Source: Candidatus Obscuribacterales bacterium (GTDB taxonomy: Bacteria; Cyanobacteriota; Vampirovibrionia; Obscuribacterales; Obscuribacteraceae). Taken from it: a DNA stretch of 64,000 nucleotides. Numbering within the stretch: position 1 is the first letter of the stretch; every line of letters begins with the position of its first letter. This document shows, piece after piece, positions 42,035-51,234 of the stretch. The DNA is taken from positions 62,001-126,000 of the forward strand of contig JAIETF010000005.1 of the NCBI GenBank assembly GCA_019745415.1, written 5' to 3'. The position numbers and the translations under genes were made by a program. The notes beneath the pieces are model-generated. The model saw only the letters and a program-made list of their open reading frames with translations, searched no databases and was not told the origin of the DNA.

Positions 42035-45000
42035 ATGGCAGAATCGCGGGATCACATAACAGATAAAGGCAAGAAGCTTGACGAGGGCAATTATGTCCTT
42101 GATGACCCTTTGGCAATTGCCGCCAGGCAAATAGCCGAAAGAGATAAAGCGAACCAGAGCAAGTCCTTACTCGATAGGACAGTCGAGTTCTTTTATGATG
42201 CTGAGAAGCCTAAGCTAGATGCCCTCAAGCAGGTCGGCTTAAAGGCTTACGACGCTAATCAGCGTGGCGATAAAGCAGCTTTCGAAGCCCTTAAGCCGGA
42301 ACTGAAGAAGGCGCTAGAGGATGATAAGAAGGCTGCCACACATCAGACTGAAGTAAATTTTTATGCCGGCAGTTTCGCCAAAGCGGTTCCTCTTTTTGCC
42401 GGCAGCCGCAGCAAGATGCTTTTGGCTGCCTCGGTGGGAGTGAACGCCCTCGACCAAGTGAAAAGCAACGACGATGCCGGTTCAGCTGCTCTTCACGCCG
42501 CTATGGGTGGACTGAAGGGCTTTGCACTTAAGAAGACTTTTGATCATCTGGCGCCGAAGACTTTCTTTGGCGCAGGCAAGACTGCAACAGCCTCTCTCGA
42601 ATACGGCAATGTCGCCACCAAGGGCTTAGCTCTCGGTGGATTGTCCAGGCTTTATGAGACCGGCCTTTCTTCTTCTACCTACATAGACAAAGAGACCGGT
42701 CAGGTTTCGCTTGCCAAAGGGGTGAAGGAAACTTTCGCCACTACTCTCAATCCTGGGGCTATGGCTCTTGATGCGGCGCTATTTATGGGTGCCCATGGGG
42801 CCTTTAAACAAGTAGCTAAAGCTGGCGAGAGGGCCGTGGAGAGTTCACCTACTCTAAGTGCGCTTGCTTCATCCAAGGTCGGCACCTTCCTTAAGGAAGG
42901 ACAGGTCTTAAGCAATACCGGTATGGGTGCTACATTTGGCTTGGCAACCGGATCTTCGCAGGAACTGATTAGGCAGTATAAGAGCGGCGAAGCTATCGAT
43001 CCCTATGAAATTATGCGTCGAGGTGCACTGCAGGCGATTACCGATGGACTGGCCGGCACAACCGGGTCTTCCATGGTTCATGGCGGTAAGCTCTTGCAAA
43101 GTCGCTTGAGCGAAGGGCAGCCGACCATTCCGGCTCGCGCTTTTGCCGGTGATGAGGCGCCTTTGGTTGATAAAGCCTCTGATAAGCCCGCTGATGCACC
43201 TAAAGATAATGCCGCTGCAGCCGCAGAGCCAGGGGCAGTCAAAGACGGCGATGCCGCCCTCCGCAGTTCTGATGGTCAAACTCGCCCTGCCGATGCCGAA
43301 ACCAGAACTTCTGATGGTCGAACTCGCCCTGCCGATGCCGAAGCCAGACCGGCCGATGCCGAAACCAGACCGGCCGATGCCGAAACCAGACCGGCCGATG
43401 CCGAAACCAGACCGGCTGATGCTGAAACCAGACCGGCCGATGCCGAAGCCAGACCGGCCGATGCCGAAACTAGACCGGCCGATGCCGAAACCAGACCGGC
43501 CGATGCCGAGACCAGACCGGCTGATGCTGAGACCAGACCGGTTGATGCCGAGAACTTAAGAGAGGCGGCAAAGCCAGCTGATGTGCAGACTTCAATGGAA
43601 GTCAGTCTCGATCTTGGTACTTTACCGAAACTTTCTTCCCAAGAAGTAGCCGCCCGCGGTCTCGATAGAGAAGGTTTATCTCCGGCGATTGAAGGTTTGG
43701 GCGATTTAGCTCAAGCCAGAACTGCCAAGTTTGTGGAAGTAAACGAGCCGGCTAAGTATGCCAGGAAGGCTAGTTATGAGATGACCGAGGCTCAGCGCCC
43801 GGTTTTTGAAGAAGGCATCAAATTGATTCAGGGTGTCTTTAATGCTCATTCCAATCCCAAAGACGTGGTGCGCTTCCTTGAATATGGCGCAGGGCGTGGG
43901 CAAGAAGTAAAAGCTCAATTTGAGCAGATGGCAAAAGACTATAAAGACCTGGGTAATGTTCAGGTTCAGAAGCTAATAGAAGTAGCTATGAAAGCTACAC
44001 CTGAGTCGGTTGCCGTAGCTGAAAGGGGGTTCGACCTGGCTGACCGCGCCTCTCGACCCGGTGTGGAAACTTTCGGACAAGAGTATCGCGACTTAGTGGA
44101 ATTCGCCTGGGGCGCCGGTCGCGATGCCCAGGGTACGGTGCGCATTACTTCTGAGCTTTTAGGTCACCCTGGCATGAATCGTCTCTTAGGCGAAGTCTAT
44201 GCTGGTTCGAATGGTCTCACCCGGGAGGTGGCCGATAGGCGCCCGGTTGATTGGGGCGATACACCGCCTGCTGCTCGCGACTTGCTCAGGCAGATCATCG
44301 GACACCGCCCGCGCAATGCCGATGAGCACATAATTCTAAAAGAAGGCATTCATATATGGGCCGATAGATTCCCTCAGCATGTTGGTGTTTTGCATCAGTT
44401 CGCTCGTGTCTCCGCCAATGGCGATATTGCCGCCATGATTGACTCACGCCTCGGCACAGACTATTTCTCTCGTTTCCGCGATAGTCATATCACAGAGCTG
44501 CCCGACGCTCCGGATGCCGCCCGAGCTGCTGGTCCCGAGCCGGTGGCTGAAGGTGACAATGTGCAGCCCAAGCCGGTTGAGACCAAGGAAGCTGAAGGTC
44601 CCGCCGTGGTACACGAACCCGGTAAGGTGACAGTTTATCCTGAACGGCTCTATGCCGACTTTGAGGGAGCAAGCGGAGCTGCTAAGCAAGCGCGAGCCCA
44701 TTTGCTTTCCGACCACATAGGCTCTATGTCTGATGCCCAGTTCATCAATTGGCTCAAGTATCTGCACAGCCCTGTCGAGAGACCCGGCGCTCCTGCCGGT
44801 TTGTCCAATCTGAACGCTATGGGTATGAGTCGCTCGGCTGTTTTGAGTAGACCGGAAGTGGTGGCTTTAGTTACAGATCCGGCTTCTGCCCCTGTAGATG
44901 TGGCTACTATACGCAACTTCCTTGCCGCTCCAGCCAAGTCTCAGTCTGGTTCTATGCCGGTTGAATTGTCCGACTATCTTGGCTATCGCCTAGAAGCTTC

Positions 45001-46327
45001 CATGCAGAAACAGATAGCCGAGAATGCCCTTCAGGGTAATGCTGATGCTCCTGTAGACGGTGGACGAGTCTTACGAGAGGCTTTACCGCAGTGGTACCTG
45101 AGGCAGTTGCGTGATACTTATAGCACTAGAAATGCCGAAGGTGGTTACGATTATCCGGCCGACTTCAATCCTAATTTGATGAGATGGTTGGAATATGGTC
45201 GCCAACTCGACAGGCAGAATCCTAAGTACCGGGAATCTGAACCTCGCACCAGCTCGGTGGCTGATCGCTTCACTGCTTTAGATCAAGCCTTGGCTCTGCG
45301 CACACCTGAGAACGCTGCTCTGGTTGACCGACTTTTGCAACTGGGCGCTGCCGACCAGTTTGCCCTCAAGAATATGTTGGCTAAGCTTGACCCAGCTACC
45401 AATGCTCCCGAGCATGCTGAACTCTTGGGCATACTGGCAGCGCGGGCGCAAAATATGGGCGACTTGAAAGTTGTGACCGAAGCGGTGAACTCGGCTAAGA
45501 AAGCCGATCAAGATGCTTTCAAAGCTCGTAAAGACGGACGTGATACCAAGCAGGCGGAAAGTCAAAGAGAAGCCAATGAAGCTCTCGCTCTCAGCACGCT
45601 CTCTCGCGTTGTTCAACCTGGTACACCGGAGTATGCGAGGGCTCAACAGATTATCACCGATGTAGTCTCTGGCCGCATCAGAGATCCTCGGCCCGATGAT
45701 CAAAATAGAGGTGGTGGTAGAGGCGGTCCAGGCGGACCTCGCTTCGGCGGCTCTGACAGACCCGGCTCGGGCAGACCTGGCTCAGACAGATCCGGTTCAG
45801 ACAGATCCGGTTCAGATAGACAGGGCGGTCAAAGATTCGATCGCGGCCAGCAACGAGTAGTTACTGATCGCAGCGCCGCAGAGCCGTCGGCTGAATCGGC
45901 TGCACCGAAGTCCGTAACCTTCAATGATGCTCTTCCTGTCGAACCTGCTCAAGTGAGAGCAGTGGATGCTCCAGCTGATCAACAACAAAGACAGCCAGTT
46001 CAAGAGGCACCACCAGCTGATCAACAACAAAGACAGCCAGTTCAAGAGGCACCACCAGCTGATCAACAACAGAGACAGCCAGTTCAAGAGGCACCACCAG
46101 CTGATCAACAACAAAGACAGCCTGGTCAAGATATAGATACCGAACAACCTTCGCGGGTAGATCGCTTTAGGCAGCGCTATGAGAAGAAGAGAGGCGATGA
46201 CTCGGACGGTGACGGTGATGGTGATGGTGGCGGGCGCAAGAAAGATTCGCCGCGACGTGCCGCTCGCCAAGAAAGACGCTTCGGCAGCTTCGAAGAACTG
46301 GCCAATAATTGGAACCGCGATCGATAA
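42035..46327 (+). CDS. large repeat-rich lineage-specific protein, 1430 aa
   Basis: Function not recognised. N-terminal 360 residues: polar start, then Ala/Gly-rich helical region (FAKAVPLFAGSRSKMLLAASVGVNAL, ALGGLSRLYETGLSSS, AALFMGAHGAFKQVAKAGE) that looks like membrane-active or tightly packed helices. Then 13 heptads of type TRPADAE (415-505), a globular middle part of about 700 residues of helices, an RGG/SGSDR-type basic low-complexity stretch (GGGRGGPGGPRFGG ... SDRSGSDR), four 14-residue repeats (PADQQQRQPVQEAP) and an Arg-rich end. No signal peptide. The plan, globular parts joined by long disordered linkers, resembles large adhesion, scaffold or effector proteins. ATG start with AGGCGG upstream. 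Confidence 0.85.
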   Translation: MAESRDHITDKGKKLDEGNYVLDDPLAIAARQIAERDKANQSKSLLDRTVEFFYDAEKPKLDALKQVGLKAYDANQRGDKAAFEALKPELKKALEDDKKAATHQTEVNFYAGSFAKAVPLFAGSRSKMLLAASVGVNALDQVKSNDDAGSAALHAAMGGLKGFALKKTFDHLAPKTFFGAGKTATASLEYGNVATKGLALGGLSRLYETGLSSSTYIDKETGQVSLAKGVKETFATTLNPGAMALDAALFMGAHGAFKQVAKAGERAVESSPTLSALASSKVGTFLKEGQVLSNTGMGATFGLATGSSQELIRQYKSGEAIDPYEIMRRGALQAITDGLAGTTGSSMVHGGKLLQSRLSEGQPTIPARAFAGDEAPLVDKASDKPADAPKDNAAAAAEPGAVKDGDAALRSSDGQTRPADAETRTSDGRTRPADAEARPADAETRPADAETRPADAETRPADAETRPADAEARPADAETRPADAETRPADAETRPADAETRPVDAENLREAAKPADVQTSMEVSLDLGTLPKLSSQEVAARGLDREGLSPAIEGLGDLAQARTAKFVEVNEPAKYARKASYEMTEAQRPVFEEGIKLIQGVFNAHSNPKDVVRFLEYGAGRGQEVKAQFEQMAKDYKDLGNVQVQKLIEVAMKATPESVAVAERGFDLADRASRPGVETFGQEYRDLVEFAWGAGRDAQGTVRITSELLGHPGMNRLLGEVYAGSNGLTREVADRRPVDWGDTPPAARDLLRQIIGHRPRNADEHIILKEGIHIWADRFPQHVGVLHQFARVSANGDIAAMIDSRLGTDYFSRFRDSHITELPDAPDAARAAGPEPVAEGDNVQPKPVETKEAEGPAVVHEPGKVTVYPERLYADFEGASGAAKQARAHLLSDHIGSMSDAQFINWLKYLHSPVERPGAPAGLSNLNAMGMSRSAVLSRPEVVALVTDPASAPVDVATIRNFLAAPAKSQSGSMPVELSDYLGYRLEASMQKQIAENALQGNADAPVDGGRVLREALPQWYLRQLRDTYSTRNAEGGYDYPADFNPNLMRWLEYGRQLDRQNPKYRESEPRTSSVADRFTALDQALALRTPENAALVDRLLQLGAADQFALKNMLAKLDPATNAPEHAELLGILAARAQNMGDLKVVTEAVNSAKKADQDAFKARKDGRDTKQAESQREANEALALSTLSRVVQPGTPEYARAQQIITDVVSGRIRDPRPDDQNRGGGRGGPGGPRFGGSDRPGSGRPGSDRSGSDRSGSDRQGGQRFDRGQQRVVTDRSAAEPSAESAAPKSVTFNDALPVEPAQVRAVDAPADQQQRQPVQEAPPADQQQRQPVQEAPPADQQQRQPVQEAPPADQQQRQPGQDIDTEQPSRVDRFRQRYEKKRGDDSDGDGDGDGGGRKKDSPRRAARQERRFGSFEELANNWNRDR
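43280..43552 (+). repeat. 13 tandem 21-bp units coding for TRPADAE heptads
   Basis: Thirteen in-frame 21-mers with consensus ACCAGACCGGCCGATGCCGA A. Variants are ARPADAE (twice), TRTSDGR and TRPVDAE. Synonymous differences (GCC/GCT, GAA/GAG) show that copies are not all recent. Copy number is likely to vary between strains. Confidence 0.92.
45971..46130 (+). repeat. four 42-bp units coding for PADQQQRQPVQEAP
   Basis: Units begin at 45971, 46013, 46055 and 46097; the last is incomplete and ends in QPGQD. They are almost identical at DNA level (one synonymous change, CAAAGA/CAGAGA), so they amplified recently, more recently than the heptads at 43280. Confidence 0.92.
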
Positions 46328-46371
46328 GAAATAAGAGCTGGAGATAAGTGAAAAGTCGGGGCTTTTTGCTT

Positions 46372-46914
46372 CTAGCTTTGCAATGCCTGATGGTAGGCAT
46401 CAAATGTGAATTGGTCAAAGAGAACAAAATAAACTTCTGCAATTGAACTGCTGCCTTTTCGACAATATTCCTTCACCTCATTGATGGCAATTTGTGCAGC
46501 CTGCGCTAAAGGATAGCCATAGGCGCCTGTCGATATAGAGGGAAAGGAGATGCTCTTCAAATCAAACTCTTCCGCCAGCGCAAGACTGTTGCGATAAGCC
46601 GCTGCCAAGGTCTCGGCTTCATTGCTGGTACCGCCGCGCCAAATCGGTCCGACAGTATGAATGACATAGGCGGCTTTGAGATTGCCCCCTGCCGTGATCA
46701 CCGCCTGACCGGGCGAACAGCCGCCCTGTCTGGCTTTGATTTCTTTGCATTGGCGAAGAATTTCGGGACCGCCTGCTTTGTGTATGGCTCCGTCAACACC
46801 ACCCCCGCCCAGAAGTGACGAGTTGGCGGCGTTGACTATCGCGTCCACTTCTTCTCTAGTTATATCGCCCCTCTTGAGGACAATCTTGCGTCCATTCAGC
46901 TCTAGGCTCGCCAC
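46372..46914 (-). CDS. macrodomain protein (ADP-ribose hydrolase, YmdB-like)
   Basis: 180-aa single macrodomain. It has the ADP-ribose-binding loops IVNAANSSLLGGGGVDGAIHKAGG and FPSISTGAYGYPL, of the MacroD/YmdB class, with the catalytic Asn-Asp-type residues (NAAN, GGGGVDG) conserved. It removes ADP-ribose from acidic residues of proteins or deacetylates O-acetyl-ADP-ribose in the cytosol. GTG start at 46914 with GAGGAG upstream. In line with the macrodomain family average of 170-180 aa. Convergent with the repeat protein; 25 nt downstream of the 411-aa gene, so possibly an operon. Confidence 0.95.
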   Translation of the reverse strand: MASLELNGRKIVLKRGDITREEVDAIVNAANSSLLGGGGVDGAIHKAGGPEILRQCKEIKARQGGCSPGQAVITAGGNLKAAYVIHTVGPIWRGGTSNEAETLAAAYRNSLALAEEFDLKSISFPSISTGAYGYPLAQAAQIAINEVKEYCRKGSSSIAEVYFVLFDQFTFDAYHQALQS

Positions 46915-46939
46915 TACTTCTCCTCGTTGCTCAAGCGTT

Positions 46940-48175
46940 TCAAAGCTTATCGGGTGGCACTAGTTTTTGATCGATAATCTGTCCTGAGGCATTGAGCGTA
47001 TAGTCAATTACCTGATCGCCGATTATCATTCTTTTGCCTGTAGGAATGCAGGGTGTATTGAGGTTGTGGTATTGGTACCTTGTTTCACTGACCAACACAC
47101 CATGGAGATCTAGCTCTTTGACGACGATTGGTCTGGCTTGAATGCTTTGATTTGATTTGAGGTTTTCGGTGAAAGTGATAGTGCAACTGCCGTCTGCTCT
47201 TTTGGATTCTATGCGGGTGCTGCTTGAGTCGGGTAGCATAGTGGTAATGGTTTTGACACCAGACATGGTGTCAATGCGCATGGTCTGTATGCAGTTGGGT
47301 GCTTCGAAAGCTTCATTGTCAATCTGAAATACTGGAGAGGGGCTGACTATTTCATGCACCGGTTTGCTAATTTCGGGCTTGATTATTTCAGGCTTGTTTT
47401 CGTTTGGTATGAACTGGACACTCAAGTTTTCAGGCATTTGCAGGGGCAGGGCTCGTTGCTCTTGGTTTTGCAAGAAGCGCAGGGCGCCGGTCCCGGTGTT
47501 CATTTGGGAATTGACTATTTGCGAATTGACTTCGGGTGGCTGCGGGCTCGGTCGATTGAGCGAAATCGGTTCGCTTCCAGTGTTTCGAATTTGGGCCAAG
47601 GGTGCCGATGTTTCGGTCGGTGCTGGAATCGGCGGCTTGATTTCTTGGGTGCGGTTTTTCTGGGCTAAATTGGCTTCAGTGATATCTCTAAAATTGCTTT
47701 CCGCTTTGGCCAAAGGTTCGATCAAATTTGGTTTGGCAAGTTCTTCGTTGCCGCTGCTTTTGCCTGGTTGTAAGCCTTTTAGAACAGAGTTGAGAGAGCG
47801 CTTCTGCGGCTTTGTTTCGTTTGGAGCTTGCGCCTGCGGCGATGGCCCTGCCGAGGCGTTTTCTTGTGCTTTCGCCAGCGTTTGCTGGGGCATTATTGGC
47901 GTTGTCGGCATAACCGGTTGAACTTCGCTTTCTGGCTGATTGTTTCTGGCTCGGTGTCCCTGTCCCCAGCCTTCTCTTTTTAGTTCGGTTTCGTTTGCAG
48001 GGTTGGTCGCTTCAGTGTTTGCCGGGCTCATCGACCAAATTTTTGCCGCTAACTGATCTGGGCTTGGTTGCTGGCTTTTGTTTATTTGAGTTTGCAGAAA
48101 ACGACGGACCCCGCTTTCATCAGGCTGGTCGTTGTTTTGTCCCTGTGATTGAGGTAATTCAGGGGGCTGCCCCAT
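46940..48175 (-). CDS. Pro/Gln-rich protein with C-terminal beta domain, 411 aa
   Basis: Unrecognised. The first 290 residues are low complexity (Pro, Gln, Asn, Ser, Ala; many repeats such as PSPDQL, QAPNETKPQ) and probably disordered. The last 120 residues form a beta-rich unit of repeated strands (TMSGVKTITTMLPDSSSTRIES, GSCTITFTENL, YQYHNLNTPCIPTGKRMIIGDQVIDYTLNASGQI). This looks like an RHS/YD-like or a simple strand-turn-strand repeat. No signal peptide. ATG start at 48175, weak ribosome site. Just downstream of the PATAN protein, so possibly co-transcribed. Confidence 0.75.
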   Translation of the reverse strand: MGQPPELPQSQGQNNDQPDESGVRRFLQTQINKSQQPSPDQLAAKIWSMSPANTEATNPANETELKREGWGQGHRARNNQPESEVQPVMPTTPIMPQQTLAKAQENASAGPSPQAQAPNETKPQKRSLNSVLKGLQPGKSSGNEELAKPNLIEPLAKAESNFRDITEANLAQKNRTQEIKPPIPAPTETSAPLAQIRNTGSEPISLNRPSPQPPEVNSQIVNSQMNTGTGALRFLQNQEQRALPLQMPENLSVQFIPNENKPEIIKPEISKPVHEIVSPSPVFQIDNEAFEAPNCIQTMRIDTMSGVKTITTMLPDSSSTRIESKRADGSCTITFTENLKSNQSIQARPIVVKELDLHGVLVSETRYQYHNLNTPCIPTGKRMIIGDQVIDYTLNASGQIIDQKLVPPDKL

Positions 48176-48196
48176 TGTTCATACTCACATAGAAAG

Positions 48197-49807
48197 TTAG
48201 CTGCCCATTATTTCTCTTGCCAGGACCACCCTTTGTGTTTGTTTGGAACTATCGCGGGCGGCTCTGGCTGCATTCAAAAGTTTATCCAGTTCTTGACCGT
48301 CTTCCGGCACGCCTGCCACGCCAAAAGCAAACACCAGACCACGCGGATCCATTTCAGCTGATAGCGGTGCTTCTTTCAATACGTCAACGATACGATTAGA
48401 AAGAGCGGCTGCTGCTTTAGCGTTTGAATTGGGCAAGATCAGAGCGAAGTCGAAAGTTTCATAGTGACCCAATAAGTCAATTGGTCTTTTTACAAGGCTG
48501 ATTCGTTGCATGGCTCGCTTCACCGCCAAAATCTGCAACGCTTCTACCTGTCCGCCGGCCTGTCTTCTATGACCGAGGCTGAAAACCACCAAAGAAAATG
48601 GGAAGTTGAAATATTCATAGCGCAGATATTCCTGCTCTAAGAAATAAAGAAAAGCCGGATAGGTGAGGATGCCGGTTTCTTGCCTGACTAGATGCTTTGT
48701 CACGCTCTGCAGGGTGGCTTCATCAATGCCAAGGCTGCGCAAATTACCAGAGCGTGCCTGCTGATCTGTCACTTGCACCAAACCGCAGCTGATCAGGTTG
48801 AATAGAATCGGCACATACTCTGCCTTCTTCATTGGTTTTTTGCGCAGAATATCGTAGAAAGTGCTGCGTCCGTCGATTAGTTCAAAGAACTCCATTTGAG
48901 GCTTAACCGCAATCGGAGCCCCTTTTTGCAATTTAGAAGCAAACTCAGACTCTGATATCACCGACATGCGCTTGACCAAAATCGACTCCATTTTGAGGTT
49001 AGCCGACTCTAGATATTTGCTTTGATCGAGCAGGGTGACGCCTTCCATGAGCATGGCATCTAGTCTGCGTTTTACTGTTTGGTGTGGTGTCGTTTCGTCG
49101 GGCCAGAAGCGAAATTCGCCCGTGGTCCAAGTGATAAGCTCGATGACGGCATCATCACCGCCCACATCTTTGAGCTCGGCATGCATTGGGGTGCCGTCTA
49201 CAAAATAGACTTTAGCTGTTTCGTTCTTGTCTTTGACATCTAGTCTGCCGGTCATTTTCGACATAGTGATCGATTGCAAGAGGTTGGGGGCTTGCATCTT
49301 GGTAAGATCGCCTTCCAGTGTCGCTTTCAGACCTGGGCGCGGTGAGTCGAAGATAACGGCGTTTTCTGAATTGGTGACGATGGGCATTTCAGCGGAAGTG
49401 TTGCCAACCGGTTTGAGGTTGGACATTGAATCAGTGCCCATGAAAGAGTCGGCCACACTGTCTGCCAGCGGGTCGCAGCCGCAGCCGCTCAAGACTATGT
49501 TGGCAACTAGACTGACATCGCTTTCTGCATGCTGAAAGATAACTTGGTGCCCCTGATTGGTCATCTGCGATAAGGTCCAAACAGGCAGTCCGATTTCTTG
49601 TTCGAACTTTACGGTCAAGAGATATTCTTGAGAGCCTTCAGTTACTGAAAAAGGCTGTTCGACGAGACGACCCGGCACTTTACAAGCCTCTTGGTGCAAG
49701 AAGTGAATGTCGTTGTAAGAGGGCAGTATTGAAACTTTAGGCAAGCGGATGCCGCGCGGAATTGGCGCGTTTCCCTTACCTGCTTGAGAATTCCTTGATG
49801 AAAACAT
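48197..49807 (-). CDS. DUF4388/PATAN protein with degenerate GGDEF domain
   Basis: About 536 aa. Domain order: an N-terminal unknown domain (1-150) with several strands, a DUF4388/PATAN domain (about 160-260: LEGDLTKMQAPNLLQSITMSKMTGRLDVKD, VYFVDGTPMHAELKDVGGDDAVIELITWTTGEFRF), a linker helix region, and a C-terminal GGDEF-like fold (about 390-520) in which the GGDEF loop is replaced by GHYETFDFALILP. So no diguanylate cyclase activity is expected; it may bind a nucleotide or another protein. PATAN proteins in cyanobacteria act with response regulators in phototaxis and type IV pilus motility. ATG 49807 or TTG 49813 is the start. Confidence 0.87.
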   Translation of the reverse strand: MFSSRNSQAGKGNAPIPRGIRLPKVSILPSYNDIHFLHQEACKVPGRLVEQPFSVTEGSQEYLLTVKFEQEIGLPVWTLSQMTNQGHQVIFQHAESDVSLVANIVLSGCGCDPLADSVADSFMGTDSMSNLKPVGNTSAEMPIVTNSENAVIFDSPRPGLKATLEGDLTKMQAPNLLQSITMSKMTGRLDVKDKNETAKVYFVDGTPMHAELKDVGGDDAVIELITWTTGEFRFWPDETTPHQTVKRRLDAMLMEGVTLLDQSKYLESANLKMESILVKRMSVISESEFASKLQKGAPIAVKPQMEFFELIDGRSTFYDILRKKPMKKAEYVPILFNLISCGLVQVTDQQARSGNLRSLGIDEATLQSVTKHLVRQETGILTYPAFLYFLEQEYLRYEYFNFPFSLVVFSLGHRRQAGGQVEALQILAVKRAMQRISLVKRPIDLLGHYETFDFALILPNSNAKAAAALSNRIVDVLKEAPLSAEMDPRGLVFAFGVAGVPEDGQELDKLLNAARAARDSSKQTQRVVLAREIMGS

Positions 49808-49882
49808 TTCCAACGCTTAAATAGTGATTACTATCAGTTTGCCACATATAGAGAACTATGAAACAAAATAAGAGGTAGAAAA

Positions 49883-49915
49883 GAAGCACTCGCCTTGTGA
49901 AGAGGCGAGTGCTTC
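49883..49915 (-). terminator. intrinsic terminator of glutamate dehydrogenase gene
   Basis: On the gene's strand GAAGCACTCGCCT-CTTCACA-AGGCGAGTGCTTC is a perfect 13-bp stem followed by TTTTC. It lies 36-68 nt after the gdhA stop and is the only strong terminator between the two genes. Confidence 0.9.
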
Positions 49916-49950
49916 GGTCGAACTATTTTCTCTTGACTGCTTTGTCGATC

Positions 49951-51234
49951 TTACGGATAAAGACCGCGCAGTCTCTTGGCTTCGGCGATTCTTGAAACAC
50001 CGATGCGAAGAGCGGCCATTCTCGGTCTCAGTTTGCTCTTCGTAGAGAGTTCCAGAACTTGATCGCAGGCTCTGCCCATGATCTGTTCGAGGCGCTGATT
50101 GACTTCGTCTTCACTCCAGAAGAGATGCATCATGCCTTGTACCCATTCGAAATAGCTGACAGTGACGCCGCCGGCGTTAGCGAGAATGTCCGGTACCACG
50201 ATAATGCCTTTATCGTGCAAAATGCTGTCGGCTTCAGGCGTGGTTGGACCGTTTGCGCCTTCAACGATGATTTTGCAATTGAGCTTGTCGGCATTGCTTT
50301 CGGTTATCTGGCCACCGAGAGCGGCAGGCACCAAGACATCGCAGGGCAAGGTGAGCAAGTCTTTGTTGGCGATTTCTTGTGAATCTTGGAAGCCTTGTAC
50401 TTTGCCCATTTCCGAGACATAAGCCATGAGGCGCGGAATATCGAGCCCGTCTGGATTGTAGATGCCGCCGTAGACATCGGAGACGGCTACTATTTTGTAA
50501 CCGGCTTGGTGCAAAAGTTTTGCTGTGACGGCGCCTACGTTGCCGAAGCCTTGTACTACCACTTTGGGAGCATCGCTCTTGATGTTGTAGTGATTGACGG
50601 CGCGGCGCACGCAGTAGGCGACACCACGTCCGGTGGCCTCGGTTCTACCGAAAGAACCTCCGATGGAAACAGGCTTGCCGGTGACCACTGAAGGAACGGT
50701 GTGACCGACGTTGATGCTGTATGTATCCATGATCCAGGCCATTGTCTGTTCATTGGTATACATGTCGGGGGCGGGAATATCTTTGTCGGGTCCGAGCAAG
50801 TTGATGATTTCAGATGTATAGCGTCTGGTCAGGCGCTCGGTTTCACCGCTGGTCAGTTTCCAGGGCTCTACTCTGATGCCGCCTTTGGCGCCGCCGTAGG
50901 GTAGACCCATAAGGGCGCATTTCCAGGTCATCAACATGGCGAGGCAGGAGACCTCGCCCAGGTTTACTTCTGGATGGAAACGAATACCGCCTTTGGCCGG
51001 TCCGAGAGTGACGTCATGATGCACTCTGTAGCCGGTGAAGGTTTTAACCGAACCGTCATCCATGCGCACCGGTACGGTGACGATGAGGGCTCTTTTGGGA
51101 TATCTGAGACGTTCGTGCAACTCTCTATCGAGGCCCATCTCCTCTGCGATTTCGTCGAGCTGACGCTGGGCGCCGAGAAAGTGCTCTGTCTCACATTCCA
51201 TAGTCGGTTTATCTGCCGACGTGACCGCTACCAT
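49951..51234 (-). CDS. gdhA: glutamate dehydrogenase
   Basis: 427-aa Glu/Leu/Phe/Val dehydrogenase that interconverts glutamate and 2-oxoglutarate plus ammonia with NAD(P). The dimerisation and substrate domain has KGGIRFHP, the catalytic lysine segment LPYGGAKGGI and DIPAPDMYTN; the Rossmann domain has VVQGFGNVGA. The length fits the hexameric small-subunit type with about 420 residues. ATG start at 51234 with a GGAGGAG site. A hairpin with a T-tract in the leader (51281-51301) suggests control by attenuation. It links nitrogen and carbon metabolism and stands alone, followed by a strong terminator. Confidence 0.95.
   Translation of the reverse strand: MVAVTSADKPTMECETEHFLGAQRQLDEIAEEMGLDRELHERLRYPKRALIVTVPVRMDDGSVKTFTGYRVHHDVTLGPAKGGIRFHPEVNLGEVSCLAMLMTWKCALMGLPYGGAKGGIRVEPWKLTSGETERLTRRYTSEIINLLGPDKDIPAPDMYTNEQTMAWIMDTYSINVGHTVPSVVTGKPVSIGGSFGRTEATGRGVAYCVRRAVNHYNIKSDAPKVVVQGFGNVGAVTAKLLHQAGYKIVAVSDVYGGIYNPDGLDIPRLMAYVSEMGKVQGFQDSQEIANKDLLTLPCDVLVPAALGGQITESNADKLNCKIIVEGANGPTTPEADSILHDKGIIVVPDILANAGGVTVSYFEWVQGMMHLFWSEDEVNQRLEQIMGRACDQVLELSTKSKLRPRMAALRIGVSRIAEAKRLRGLYP

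Noticed and set aside
43143-43559. 138-aa plus ORF with PMPKPDR repeats
   Set aside because: Second frame of the 21-bp repeat array in the 1430-aa gene.
45812-46270. 152-aa minus ORF with WCLLNWLSLLLIS repeats
   Set aside because: It is the antisense of the 42-bp repeats in the 1430-aa gene, not a transmembrane protein.
47364-47921. 185-aa plus ORF opposite the Pro/Gln-rich protein
   Set aside because: Antisense; Cys/Gly/Phe-rich composition and no ribosome site.
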